Numbered from the stretch's first letter, positions 54,654 through 63,900 are shown. The stretch is 64,000 nucleotides of DNA from Lentisphaera profundi (GCF_028728065.1 NZ_CP117812.1:2585563-2649562), one strand, 5' to 3'. Made by a program: numbers and translations. Notes: generated by a model from the letters alone, not told the origin.

Positions 54654-54673
54654 CTAATGAGTGGGAACTTAAG
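54654..54673 (+). repeat. Extragenic repeat fragment
   Basis: CTAATGAGTGGGAACTTAAG, 19 of 20 identical to 50201-50220. The neighbouring 54480-54653 is GC-rich, gene-free and contains short hairpins. Confidence 0.6.
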
Positions 54674-54714
54674 AGATTACAAGATTAAATTCGTGCTTAA
54701 TCAGACCTGTGGGA

Positions 54715-54883
54715 TTGTGAAGATTAAGCGCTGGAGCGAAGCTCCGCCCCAGATATTTTTTATCGCCTGTGTGGCAGAACCCTCCGGTGGCCGAGGAGCC
54801 CTCGGGGCCCGACTAAAAAAGGTAGCAGCAAGTATAAATACCCTTAAGTCCCCTCCCATCGAGCTCCCCCGTAAGGACTTGCC
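54715..54883 (+). repeat. Dispersed extragenic repeat, copy B (full length)
   Basis: TTGTGAAGATTAAGCGCTGG, GCCCCAGATATTTTTTATCG, CTGTGTGGCAGAACCCTCC, CCGAGGAGCCCTCGG, then GACTAAAAAAGGTAG and CGAGCTCCCCCGTAAGG. Colinear with copy A. Its right end coincides with the loss of GH43 coding sequence in the adjacent minus-strand remnant. Confidence 0.85.
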
Positions 54884-55097
54884 AGCTCTTAAGGTCAGAG
54901 CTCGAGAAAGCATGATAATCAACCATCGGGAAAAATCCCTCCAGTTTATCGGGATCGTGGGAAGGATATAAATAGAGTTTTCCATCAAATACATGTGCGG
55001 AAGGATCCGCCGTGTAAATGTGTTTGATAATGGGCTCCGCCCCAAAGAGATTTAGCGCGGCAGTGAAGATAAGGCTGTAAAAAAGTGATTTTTTCAT
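54813..55097 (-). pseudogene. Truncated GH43 gene (5' remnant)
   Basis: The open frame has 94 codons: a signal peptide, then the first GH43 blade with catalytic-base Asp in YTADPSAHVFDGK and FSSSDLKSWQVL. Similarity to GH43 ends near 54884 where the dispersed repeat begins; the final 20-odd residues are read from repeat DNA. At least 200 residues and the other two catalytic acids are missing. The shared promoter upstream is intact, so it may still be transcribed. Confidence 0.8.
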
Positions 55098-55137
55098 ATT
55101 TTGGTATCAGTATTTATATTTTATTGTGTACTTAATA

Positions 55138-55168
55138 ATACTAAAAAACTAAGTACAAACTTGTGACT
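55138..55168 (-). promoter_or_regulatory. Shared promoter element AGTCACA-N18-TAGTAT (truncated GH43)
   Basis: Minus-strand AGTCACA, exactly 18 nt, TAGTAT; 65 bp before the start of the GH43 remnant. Confidence 0.75.
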
Positions 55169-55321
55169 CGTATTGTGGTAATTCTTTGAAAATCCTACGA
55201 ATATATTTCGTCTCATTAGATCCCTTCCCCGGATTTGAGTTCACCAGGCGATCTAGCCCCTAATCCGACATGTAAATAGCATCACGATTAACCATGAAAT
55301 AAGACCAACTACCTTACTCTA

Positions 55322-57001
55322 TTAAAGCCTTAATCGTAATATGGAGTCATCGTTTGTGAGTGTAAATATCAAGCTCTTTAATAGTTTATTATCCTTGGAA
55401 TAAACTTGGATTTCATAATCTCCCTTAAAGCCCCGAAAATTGATTTCACCTACCTCATCGACAAGCGCTTCTCCTCGAGTCCACCATTCATCAAAGACTA
55501 AAGCTTTATAAGCTTTTAAATTCTTGCGTTCCGACCAATCTTGATTAAATAAAGCCGCTCGTGATCTCCAGTGAGCACCCTCCCAAAAGCCCCACTGATT
55601 GATGCCTGCAACCTTGGGATGACTAAAGCAAACAGTTAAGAAGTCTCTCATAAACGCCGCCTGAAATTCGGGACTATCCGAAATGAAATCATGTTCAGTA
55701 ATTTTAATTTTTTTATTAAACTGGGCTAAGTCATTCAAAGTTCTATAAATTTGTTGTGGAGATGTGACTTCTTCCTTAAAATGACTTTGTAAACCGATGC
55801 CGTGAAAGGGAGTTTTTTGAGCCATTAAGTAAGCTAAAATCTCAAAATATTTTTTAGCGTGAGCGGCGCCCGGGTAAGCCAAAATATCGTAGTCGTTTAT
55901 GTAGAGCTCAAGCTCAGGAGCGAGCTTGTGAGCCAAATCAAACCACTCCACCATTTTATCTTTCCCAAGTAAATCCATGAGATCATTATTATCATAAGGC
56001 TCATTTATCACATCCCATTCACTCAGCAAATCTTTCGTTTCTAATACCGCTCGCTTGATATGGTGATTCACCATCTGATCTAGTTTTTCTTTATTGTCTT
56101 GGTAGCGCTCCAAGCCTTTTGGTAAATGTGTCCAGCCAGCCCAAACCAAGGCATGGCCGCGAATCTCCAAGTCCTGATCCTGCAGCCATTTCAATTGCGC
56201 TACAACTTTCGATCGAGGCCAATTATCCCACATCCGCCATTTCAAAAATCTACCCGGCACCGCACTATTAAATAAACTGAGTAGCTCTTTTTTGTACCGT
56301 TGAGAATCCTCTGTGGCAGCTGCTAAAGTGTCCAAACGAACCGCCGTGCCAAAAGGAAAGGCATGCTTTTTCATTTCATATTTTATTTTTAAGCCCGTGG
56401 ACTTGCCCTCGAGAATGATCTTTAAATTAGCTTTGCGATTATGCTCTATACGCAAGTTTGCCTCATGTCGCCATTCAGCATTGGCATCCATGCCCTCATA
56501 AGCCCACATTTTTTCGGTGAGCGGATTCACTAAAGCAAAGTCTTTATTTCTTTGTTGTTGAAAAGAAAGATCTTCAAAACTCAAGCCTTGAATAAATTTC
56601 GAAACACAAAAGAGCAGCTCTAATTTTTGAACCTTTTTTGGGATGAATACGGGGATCTCATAAGTACGTCTCTCGCGGTCACAGTAAATGACTTTTTTTA
56701 ACAGCGCTTTACCCTGGCCTTTAATCAAGAGTCTAAAGCGCCCAAATTCGCGAGTTCCCATGCTTTGCAGTGTAAACTTGAGCACGCCATACATACCAGC
56801 GGATGAATCAAACTTAAGCTTCGTTCCTACAATTGTTCCCATATGGGTGATATTGATAAGTTTATTTGTAATGACAAACCCTTGATCATTTGCTGTAAAC
56901 GTCCCCTGACCCGTCAATTTATAGTCACTTAAATTTCGTGTCTCTGCCGGCAAATAAATTGGCAATAACACACACAATAAGAGTAATGATTTTTTACACA
57001 T
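55322..57001 (-). CDS. GH10-type xylanase with N-terminal binding-like region
   Basis: 559 aa. Signal peptide (about 1-19). Residues 30-160 form a beta-rich module; GH10 domain at about 200-510 with acid/base Glu in EWDVINEPYDNNDLM and nucleophile Glu in IKITEHDFIS. The region around the two glutamates resembles the GH10 protein at 42375, so the two are likely paralogues. Last gene of a four-gene operon with three sulfatases (3 bp after the preceding one), tying xylan hydrolysis to desulfation. Confidence 0.9.
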   Translation of the reverse strand: MCKKSLLLLCVLLPIYLPAETRNLSDYKLTGQGTFTANDQGFVITNKLINITHMGTIVGTKLKFDSSAGMYGVLKFTLQSMGTREFGRFRLLIKGQGKALLKKVIYCDRERRTYEIPVFIPKKVQKLELLFCVSKFIQGLSFEDLSFQQQRNKDFALVNPLTEKMWAYEGMDANAEWRHEANLRIEHNRKANLKIILEGKSTGLKIKYEMKKHAFPFGTAVRLDTLAAATEDSQRYKKELLSLFNSAVPGRFLKWRMWDNWPRSKVVAQLKWLQDQDLEIRGHALVWAGWTHLPKGLERYQDNKEKLDQMVNHHIKRAVLETKDLLSEWDVINEPYDNNDLMDLLGKDKMVEWFDLAHKLAPELELYINDYDILAYPGAAHAKKYFEILAYLMAQKTPFHGIGLQSHFKEEVTSPQQIYRTLNDLAQFNKKIKITEHDFISDSPEFQAAFMRDFLTVCFSHPKVAGINQWGFWEGAHWRSRAALFNQDWSERKNLKAYKALVFDEWWTRGEALVDEVGEINFRGFKGDYEIQVYSKDNKLLKSLIFTLTNDDSILRLRL

Positions 57002-57004
57002 ATT

Positions 57005-58465
57005 TTATTTCCTTTTATACCAAGAGTCATCGCCTGCTTCTAAGGATGAGCTATTCATTACACCTTTAGGCAAGGCCTGTTTCCAACCCTGCTTTAGCTT
57101 CAATTGCATTTTCGCTAGCTGATCACTATATGCTGGATCACCCGCCAGGTTCTTACTTTCTTGTGGATCTATACTGTTGTGATAAAGCTCTTTAAAAAAT
57201 ACTTCATTTTCACTTCTTGTACGCCATTCGGTATATCTCCAAGCCTCATCGCGTACTGAGAAACCTTCTTTATTTTTTCCGCGTGGATACTGACTGAATA
57301 CCGCCGATTTCCACTTCCTTGAAGGATCTTCGAGTAAGGGCAACAAGCTATTGCCCTCCAAGTAAGAAGCTCGTGGAATTTGAGCTAACTCGGCTATCGT
57401 GGGATAAAGATCGACAAACTCAACTAAGGCATTTGTTCTTAATTTTTTACCTTTCATTTCCGGTAGTGAAATAATCAAAGGTGTCCTTGTTGCTAATTCA
57501 AAATTTGTGGCTTTGCCCCAATGACCATGGTCCCCTAGGTGCCAACCATGATCTGAAAGAAAAAAGACTATAGTTTCATCCCGAATCCCCAATTCATCCA
57601 GTTCATTGAGTACTTTCCCGACCTGGGCGTCAACAAAACTTACACAGGCCATATAGCTGTGAATCAACTGACGAGCATTTTTATCATCTATCCCTTTATT
57701 AAACTTCCACCACTTACGCACACCGCTTTTAAGTGCGATAGAAATAGGATCTTGATGACTCGCTAAGCTTGGATTATTCGAAACTTGTATAGTTTTCGGA
57801 TCATAGAGATGATAATACTTTTTCGGGCAAACGAAGGGTAAATGAGGTTTCAAAAAACCCGCCGCTATAAAGAAAGGCTTATCACTTTTTACCGCACGAC
57901 GCATGGTTTGAATTGTTTGCTCGGCAATCTTGCCATCTTCGTAAACGTCATCAGCTAAATCGGCGTGCTCCCAAGGTTTAACTGCCTTAGTATTTTTTTT
58001 CTTGGAAGCATTATAAGCCGCTAGATTAGCGGCGGTACAAAACCCCGACTTATCATGAGTATAATGAGCTTCACTTAAGTCCTCGTCTGCTGGGCCATGA
58101 TGAATTTTCCCTAGCGTTCGCGTATAATAACCTTGCGAATCCATGAGTTTTGGAAGAGTTAAATACTGTTTTCTAAACACTTCATTAAACCATGGTGTAT
58201 AAGGGAAATTGACTCCTGTTGACTGAGGACGACAGCCCGTCAGAAAGCTCGCCCTAGAGGCCGAGCAAATAGCCTGCTGAACATGAGCTCGCTCAAAGAC
58301 GATGCCATTTGCTGCCAGACGATCAATATTTGGACTCTTGACTTGTTTATCACCATAACATCCGAGCATGGGGCGTAGGTCATCCACCACAATAAAGAGA
58401 ATATTCGGAGGCTTCGCCATACCGACTTGACTCAACAGAAAAAAGATTAAGAGCATATACTTCAT
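57005..58465 (-). CDS. Secreted sulfatase, iduronate-2-sulfatase-like
   Basis: 486 aa. Signal peptide (1-17). Metal-binding FIVVDDLRPMLG, formylglycine motif CSASR (CxAxR) before ASFLTG, FLSDHGWHLGDHGHW. S1 subfamily 7-like, close to those at 35402 and 62455. Overlaps the upstream sulfatase gene by 4 bases (ATGA), implying translational coupling. Confidence 0.92.
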   Translation of the reverse strand: MKYMLLIFFLLSQVGMAKPPNILFIVVDDLRPMLGCYGDKQVKSPNIDRLAANGIVFERAHVQQAICSASRASFLTGCRPQSTGVNFPYTPWFNEVFRKQYLTLPKLMDSQGYYTRTLGKIHHGPADEDLSEAHYTHDKSGFCTAANLAAYNASKKKNTKAVKPWEHADLADDVYEDGKIAEQTIQTMRRAVKSDKPFFIAAGFLKPHLPFVCPKKYYHLYDPKTIQVSNNPSLASHQDPISIALKSGVRKWWKFNKGIDDKNARQLIHSYMACVSFVDAQVGKVLNELDELGIRDETIVFFLSDHGWHLGDHGHWGKATNFELATRTPLIISLPEMKGKKLRTNALVEFVDLYPTIAELAQIPRASYLEGNSLLPLLEDPSRKWKSAVFSQYPRGKNKEGFSVRDEAWRYTEWRTRSENEVFFKELYHNSIDPQESKNLAGDPAYSDQLAKMQLKLKQGWKQALPKGVMNSSSLEAGDDSWYKRK

Positions 58466-59772
58466 TTACTTGAGCCCTTCTTAGTACCTTTCCGCTTTTT
58501 TTTCTTTGCCTCAGCTTTTTTAGTATTAGTTCTTGGCTTTATCAAGTGTTCCGCTTCGAGGCCTCCATCCTGTTGTGATTGACGCCAAGCCAACAGTGAT
58601 TTTTTGAGTTTTTCAAAGATCTCGCGCTTTTCCGGATTATTCACCAAATTGGCGTTCTCCTCTTTATCTTTACTCGTATCATAAAGCTCCCATTCAGTGG
58701 CTTCTCCAGTATAAAATTCTTTGACTTTGGGATGCTTAATGGAAGGATTCAAATTTTGGATCAACTTATAACGTCCATCACTGACTCCGCGAATTGGATA
58801 AGGTTCTTGGACTTCATTGATATTCATACTCGTATGAGCAAAGAAGACTTCTTTATGCTGTGATGGACTCGAATTCTTAATGACATTGACCAAGCTTTTG
58901 CCATCGAAACTGGATAGGTCTTCTTTGCCCGCTGCATCTAATAAGGTCGGTAAAAAATCAACCATAGAAATTAAAGCGGAGGTCTCGGCAGACATCTTCA
59001 TTCCCGGCCATTGCACCATCACGGGAATCTTGACGCCACGATTATAGCTGGTCCACTTTGACCAAGGAATATTGGCACCGTGATCAGATAAATAAATAAT
59101 GACTGTATTCTCTTCTAAGTTAAGCGTATTAAAAATCTTCATAAAGCGCCCAAACTCGTCGTCCACAAATTTATTTGAGGCTTCGTATTTTTGAAAACCT
59201 TTGTAGCCTTCTTCGATGTAGGGTGCATGTGGTAAATTTGATCCGTAGACCATGACGAAAGGCTTGTCGAGTGAGCTTAATAGCTGGGTGATTTTTTCAT
59301 CATTGAAAGTTCTATGCTTACTTGGATCACCAGGTATACCTTCTTCATTCGCTACCTGTCTCGACCACTTATAATACTTATTACCCTTACTTTTCACATG
59401 GTTCTTTCCGACCAAGATGCTTTCATAGCCCAAATCAGTAAAATGATCCGGCAAGGTTTTTACTTCTTTAAAATACTTCCAGTGATTGGCGTGTAAGCCA
59501 TTTCTCAAGGGATAAATCCCACTATATAAAGCACCACGAGATGGTGCACACATCGCACTTGGCGTATAGGCATTTGTGAATTTCAAAGCAGCACTCGCAA
59601 AGGCATCAATATTCGGTGTCGTTTGAGTGACTCCATCATTGTAGCAACCCAAGGAATCCATATATTGATCATCCGCTACAAAGATAAAAAAGTTCAGCTT
59701 TTTATCTTGGGCAGTTAATGACGTAAAACTGGCTATTACGAGCGCTAAAAATATAAATTTATTGGTCAACAT
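58462..59772 (-). CDS. Secreted sulfatase, S1_8-like
   Basis: 436 aa. Signal peptide (1-21), metal site IFVADDQYMDS, formylglycine motif CAPSR before GALYSG, YLSDHGANIPWSKWTSYNRG. Resembles heparan-N-sulfatase-like S1 subfamily 8 and the enzyme at 40206. A Lys/Arg-rich C-terminal tail (about 415-436) is unusual and may bind the anionic glycan. Second gene of the operon, 10 bp after the first. Confidence 0.92.
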   Translation of the reverse strand: MLTNKFIFLALVIASFTSLTAQDKKLNFFIFVADDQYMDSLGCYNDGVTQTTPNIDAFASAALKFTNAYTPSAMCAPSRGALYSGIYPLRNGLHANHWKYFKEVKTLPDHFTDLGYESILVGKNHVKSKGNKYYKWSRQVANEEGIPGDPSKHRTFNDEKITQLLSSLDKPFVMVYGSNLPHAPYIEEGYKGFQKYEASNKFVDDEFGRFMKIFNTLNLEENTVIIYLSDHGANIPWSKWTSYNRGVKIPVMVQWPGMKMSAETSALISMVDFLPTLLDAAGKEDLSSFDGKSLVNVIKNSSPSQHKEVFFAHTSMNINEVQEPYPIRGVSDGRYKLIQNLNPSIKHPKVKEFYTGEATEWELYDTSKDKEENANLVNNPEKREIFEKLKKSLLAWRQSQQDGGLEAEHLIKPRTNTKKAEAKKKKRKGTKKGSSK

Positions 59773-59782
59773 AAGATTTCCT

Positions 59783-61567
59783 CTACTTTAGTAATTTTAA
59801 GTGTAGGGCTTTTACATTGATAAATGAATCGCCCTGTTTTTTCAAACATTTCAAGTTCAATTTCTTGGGTCCTGACGATAAGTTCAGTTGGCCTAAAAGA
59901 ACTCGTTTAAATGGTTTTTCGTAAGTTTCACTACGTGGAACTCGATCCGGACTGTGAATCAATTCAGGGTCAAAAATTTCATTAATTCGTGCCTCAAGCC
60001 TGGCTTCGCCACATTCAATTAGCAAGTCATCACCCGCTTGCGCTGCCGTATACAAAAGCTCTACTTGATAAAGACCCTCTTCTTGAACATCTATTTCCCA
60101 AAACAAAAATGAATTCACATCATTCCAGCCTTTTACCCAAGCTTCATTGGCATATTTAGAGCTAAATTTAATCTGAGTATCACTAAAGCCTGCGTCCTGA
60201 ACCGCCAATTTCGTTAGTGGAAACTCTCGATACCCGACGGGAATTAAACGATCTTTACTTGAGTCATCAATTTCGCCGAACATTTGCTTCAGTGAGACTT
60301 GCATCGCGTGATACACATCAGGCTTTATTTGGCTTAAATTAACTCTTTGTCCAGGGTCATTTACAAGGTCATACAAAGCCTTTTTAGTGGCGAGGTATTG
60401 ATTGCTACGCAGACTTATTTTCTGCTTTTGTTTCGAATATAAGAAGCGATCAGCCATTTGCGGGGCTTCTCCCTTGAGCAAAGGTCTAAAACTGCGGCCA
60501 TCCAACTTTTTTTCGATTTCAAAATCAATAGCTAACAAATCACAGAGCGTCGGGAGTAAATCAATATGAGTACACATCGCCTCAATTTTTAAACCCGCTT
60601 CAATTTCACCGGGCCAACGAATCAAAAAGGGGACGCGTAAGCCACCTTCATCCAGCGAACTCTTTTTACCTTTATATCCAGAGTTCCAACGCCAGCTATT
60701 GGGTCCATTATCCGATAAGTAAATCACAATCGTATTGTCTTCTAAATTAAGCTCTTTGAGTTTGGCTAACACACGCCCCAAATTCCAGTCAATATTTTCA
60801 CACATCGCCAAAGCCGCCATCGTCTTTATTTTATCTTCCTTCTCGGCATAGCGTGAAGCAAATTTTAGACCACGCTTTTTCACCTTATCAAAAAATGCAT
60901 CGGGAACCTGAAAGGGTGAATGAGGCGTATTGTAGGGGATATAACAAAAAAAGGGCTTATCCTTATTTTCTTCAATAAATTCTATGGCTTTATTGGTAAG
61001 GTCATCGGCAATAAAACCTTTACCCTGAACTTCTTGCCCATTATGATCCATTTTTGTGTTAAAATAATTGCTCCAATGGCCACTGCAAAATCCGTAAAAT
61101 TCATCAAAGCCACGACCAAGTGGATGATAAGGATAATGAGATCCATTATGCCATTTGCCAAAACATCCCGTTGCATACCCCGCTTTCTTCAGAATATCTG
61201 CGAGGCTTACTTCATCCAAATTTAAACGCTCTTCACCCCGATCTACGCCCAGCACTCCTGTACGCCAGTGGTAGCGCCCTGTTAATAGGCTAGCACGCGT
61301 GGGTGCACAAACTGCAGAAACATAAAAACGACTAAACTGAGCCCCCTGATGAGCCAATGAATCAATATGGGGGGTCCTTATATTCGTATTGCCATGCAAG
61401 CTCAAATCACCCCAGCCTTGATCATCCGCAAGAATCAAAATTACGTTTGCTTTTCTTTCCCTCGCAAAGAGCGGAAGCATCAGCCCAAAACTAAAAAAAA
61501 GTAAGTAGATTAAAACCTTAATATCACAAGTTTTCTGTCCCAAATGAGTTTTCGAATATATCGCCAT
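59783..61567 (-). CDS. Secreted arylsulfatase A-type sulfatase with C-terminal module
   Basis: 594 aa. Signal helix (about 17-36). Formylglycine motif CAPTR before ASLLTGRYHWRTGV, metal site LILADDQGWGDLS, YLSDNGPNSWRWNSGYKGKK. After the sulfatase C-terminal subdomain, residues about 455-594 add a beta-sandwich module (FLFWEIDVQEEGLYQVELLY) that looks carbohydrate-binding. First gene of the sulfatase-sulfatase-sulfatase-GH10 operon; the shared promoter is 65 bp upstream. Confidence 0.93.
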   Translation of the reverse strand: MAIYSKTHLGQKTCDIKVLIYLLFFSFGLMLPLFARERKANVILILADDQGWGDLSLHGNTNIRTPHIDSLAHQGAQFSRFYVSAVCAPTRASLLTGRYHWRTGVLGVDRGEERLNLDEVSLADILKKAGYATGCFGKWHNGSHYPYHPLGRGFDEFYGFCSGHWSNYFNTKMDHNGQEVQGKGFIADDLTNKAIEFIEENKDKPFFCYIPYNTPHSPFQVPDAFFDKVKKRGLKFASRYAEKEDKIKTMAALAMCENIDWNLGRVLAKLKELNLEDNTIVIYLSDNGPNSWRWNSGYKGKKSSLDEGGLRVPFLIRWPGEIEAGLKIEAMCTHIDLLPTLCDLLAIDFEIEKKLDGRSFRPLLKGEAPQMADRFLYSKQKQKISLRSNQYLATKKALYDLVNDPGQRVNLSQIKPDVYHAMQVSLKQMFGEIDDSSKDRLIPVGYREFPLTKLAVQDAGFSDTQIKFSSKYANEAWVKGWNDVNSFLFWEIDVQEEGLYQVELLYTAAQAGDDLLIECGEARLEARINEIFDPELIHSPDRVPRSETYEKPFKRVLLGQLNLSSGPKKLNLKCLKKQGDSFINVKALHLKLLK

Positions 61568-61607
61568 GGTTTCCTAAAGGTTTAGTCGTTCACAAAAACT
61601 TCTATAC

Positions 61608-61638
61608 CTAGTGAAAAGCTCATCACCATGATGTGACT
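61608..61638 (-). promoter_or_regulatory. Shared promoter element AGTCACA-N18-CACTAG (sulfatase/GH10 operon)
   Basis: Minus-strand AGTCACA, exactly 18 nt, CACTAG; 65 bp before the first sulfatase of the operon. Confidence 0.75.
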
Positions 61639-61739
61639 CGATTCATTAGATTTTTAAACATTCTAGCTTCACGACACAAAAAATTATTTAAGACCTCGAC
61701 CTCGCTATATATTAAAGAAGGATAAAAAATTAAGGTTTG

Positions 61740-61770
61740 AGTCACATATCACTTCTTGGTATTGCATTAG
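61740..61770 (+). promoter_or_regulatory. Shared promoter element AGTCACA-N18-CATTAG (pseudopilin-sulfatase operon)
   Basis: AGTCACA at 61740, exactly 18 nt, CATTAG at 61765; 76 bp before ATG 61816. It is divergent from the previous element, 100 bp away. Confidence 0.75.
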
Positions 61771-61815
61771 CTAATAAGAATTATGAGAAACACGAACTTA
61801 GATTTGAGGTAGAAG

Positions 61816-62448
61816 ATGATACAGGAAATGAAAAAATTTACGTTGATCGAACTATTAGTCGTAGTCGCCATTATAGGTATTTTAGCGAGTCTTTTATTGC
61901 CCACGCTAGGCAAAGCTAGAAAAACGTCTCGGCAAGCTGTCTGCGTCAGCAATCTTAGACAACTTTATACTGTTACTATGAATTACGCTTTGGATAATAA
62001 TGATTATGCTCCTTCTCATACTGGTGGAGCAGGCTCCGCCTATTGGGATCAAACCTTAATCAAGAATGCTTATATGCAGGGTATGCCTGGCAATACCATG
62101 CCCTCGGCATTACAAGAATGCCCTGAATCCCGACCTATAACTAGTAAATGGGATTCGACTATAGGAATGAATAAATACTTTCCTCAAGGAAATGACATCC
62201 CAAAAATATCTGGTTCGCAATTAAATAAAACTTGGTTACTCATGGACTCTTCTTGGGGTGACCACCTCGTATATGGTTTAACTAATACGTCGAAGATGTT
62301 TGCCGCGGATAACAGGGATAGTATCGCTAGACATCAAGGTAAGGCCAACGTCACTTTCAGCGATGGTCATACCCAAGCGGAAGGAGGTAGTTATCTACTT
62401 ACTAAATCAGATCGAAATGATATTTTCTGGTATCCTGGTGGCAAGTAA
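61816..62448 (+). CDS. Prepilin-type pseudopilin, H-x9-DG family
   Basis: 210 aa from ATG 61816 (GAGG six bases upstream). Leader [20 protein letters not shown] with prepilin-peptidase site and Glu5 equivalent; C-terminal [16 protein letters not shown] matches H-x9-DG exactly. Followed after 6 bp by a sulfatase gene, so the two are almost certainly co-transcribed. Third pseudopilin of the window and the second linked to sulfatases. Confidence 0.88.
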   Translation: MIQEMKKFTLIELLVVVAIIGILASLLLPTLGKARKTSRQAVCVSNLRQLYTVTMNYALDNNDYAPSHTGGAGSAYWDQTLIKNAYMQGMPGNTMPSALQECPESRPITSKWDSTIGMNKYFPQGNDIPKISGSQLNKTWLLMDSSWGDHLVYGLTNTSKMFAADNRDSIARHQGKANVTFSDGHTQAEGGSYLLTKSDRNDIFWYPGGK

Positions 62449-62454
62449 TCGCCT

Positions 62455-63897
62455 ATGAAATACTTTCTTTATCTCCTTTTTCTTTCGACTTTTTTTTTAC
62501 AGGCTGAAATCGCAGCTAAACCAAATATTCTTTTCATTATAGTGGATGACCTCCGCCCCGAACTAGGCTGTTATGGTAATACACTCATCAAAACACCTCA
62601 TATCGATAAGCTCGCCACCCAATCGACCGTCTTCGATAGGGCCTATTGCCAACAAGCCGTTTGTGGCGCGAGTCGTGCAAGTTTTCTTAGTGGACTTCGC
62701 CCCGATAGCACTCGTATTTACGACATTCACACACAGTTAACATCGACTCAAAAAGATTGCCTTACTCTCCCTCTTTTCTTTAAGTCCAAGGCTTACGAAA
62801 CGATTAGCATGGGAAAAGTTTATCATCATTTAAGCGATGACCCGAACGCTTGGTCAAGGGCACCAAAGATGTTAACGGGTTCTTGGCATGGGAAACAGGG
62901 CTATGTCGGCGATGCTTATAAGCAGTACAGCTCCACCGATTGGATTCCTGCTGGTGCCGAAAAAAGAGCAGCCTGGGAATGCGAGGACGTACCCGACAAT
63001 AGATACCCTGACGGTGCACTTGCCGAACAAGCTATCACTCAGCTAGAAAGATTAAAAAAAGATAGCCAGCCATTTTTTATGGCTCTCGGATTCAGTAAAC
63101 CTCATTTGCCTTTCAATGCCCCAAAAAAGTACTGGGATCTATACAATCCCGCTGAACTCTATAAATCCACTATGACTGACTGGCCAAAAAAAATGCCTAG
63201 AATTGCTCCACGCTATTCCGAAGAACTGCGCAACTACTCAGGTATCATTCAAAAGCGTGAACAGATTAAGGGTGAGATAGGCCTCAAACTAGTTCATGGC
63301 TACTACGCCTGTACTTCCTATGTAGATGCACAAATTGGCCTTGTTTTAAATAGCCTCGATCGTTTAAAGCTACGCGATAACACCATCGTTGTGCTCATTG
63401 GCGATCATGGATTTAAATTGGGTGATTATGGTTCCTGGTGCAAACATACCAACTTTGAAATCGATACACGCGTGCCCATGCTCATTTCCTCGCCTTGTAG
63501 TCCTGCTTCACAAACTCAATCACTCAGTGAACTGGTAGATATCTATCCTACCCTAGTCGACCTCTGTGGCTTCTCTATTCCCGAACACTGCGAAGGCCTC
63601 AGCCTCAAATCCATTCTCGAAAAACCTTCAGCTGAACTCAAAAATGCGGCTTTTAGTCAATACCCCCGCAGTCAGGGTAAAGTCATGGGTTACTCAATCC
63701 GCAGTGGCAAATGGCGTTATACCGAGTGGACTGAAATTGCCACAGGAAAAATCAAGAACCGTGAACTCTACAAGCATGAAACTAGCTCAATTGCCACTCA
63801 TAACGAAGTCTTCAATCCCGAGAATAAAACCTTGATCAAAAAACTTAGTCAGCAACTTGCTTCAGGCCAAGGCTGGAAAAGCAAACGGCGCCAATAA
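62455..63897 (+). CDS. Secreted sulfatase, iduronate-2-sulfatase-like
   Basis: 480 aa. Signal peptide (about 1-20, FLQAEIAAK). Metal site FIIVDDLRPELG, formylglycine motif CGASR before ASFLSG, VLIGDHGFKLGDYGSWCKH. S1 subfamily 7-like. Six bases after the pseudopilin stop and under the same promoter. The gene is complete. Confidence 0.92.
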   Translation: MKYFLYLLFLSTFFLQAEIAAKPNILFIIVDDLRPELGCYGNTLIKTPHIDKLATQSTVFDRAYCQQAVCGASRASFLSGLRPDSTRIYDIHTQLTSTQKDCLTLPLFFKSKAYETISMGKVYHHLSDDPNAWSRAPKMLTGSWHGKQGYVGDAYKQYSSTDWIPAGAEKRAAWECEDVPDNRYPDGALAEQAITQLERLKKDSQPFFMALGFSKPHLPFNAPKKYWDLYNPAELYKSTMTDWPKKMPRIAPRYSEELRNYSGIIQKREQIKGEIGLKLVHGYYACTSYVDAQIGLVLNSLDRLKLRDNTIVVLIGDHGFKLGDYGSWCKHTNFEIDTRVPMLISSPCSPASQTQSLSELVDIYPTLVDLCGFSIPEHCEGLSLKSILEKPSAELKNAAFSQYPRSQGKVMGYSIRSGKWRYTEWTEIATGKIKNRELYKHETSSIATHNEVFNPENKTLIKKLSQQLASGQGWKSKRRQ

Positions 63898-63900
63898 TTG

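Noticed and set aside
54657..54971. 104-codon plus-strand ORF
   Set aside because: It reads through repeat copy B and the GH43 remnant antisense; no ribosome binding site or domain.
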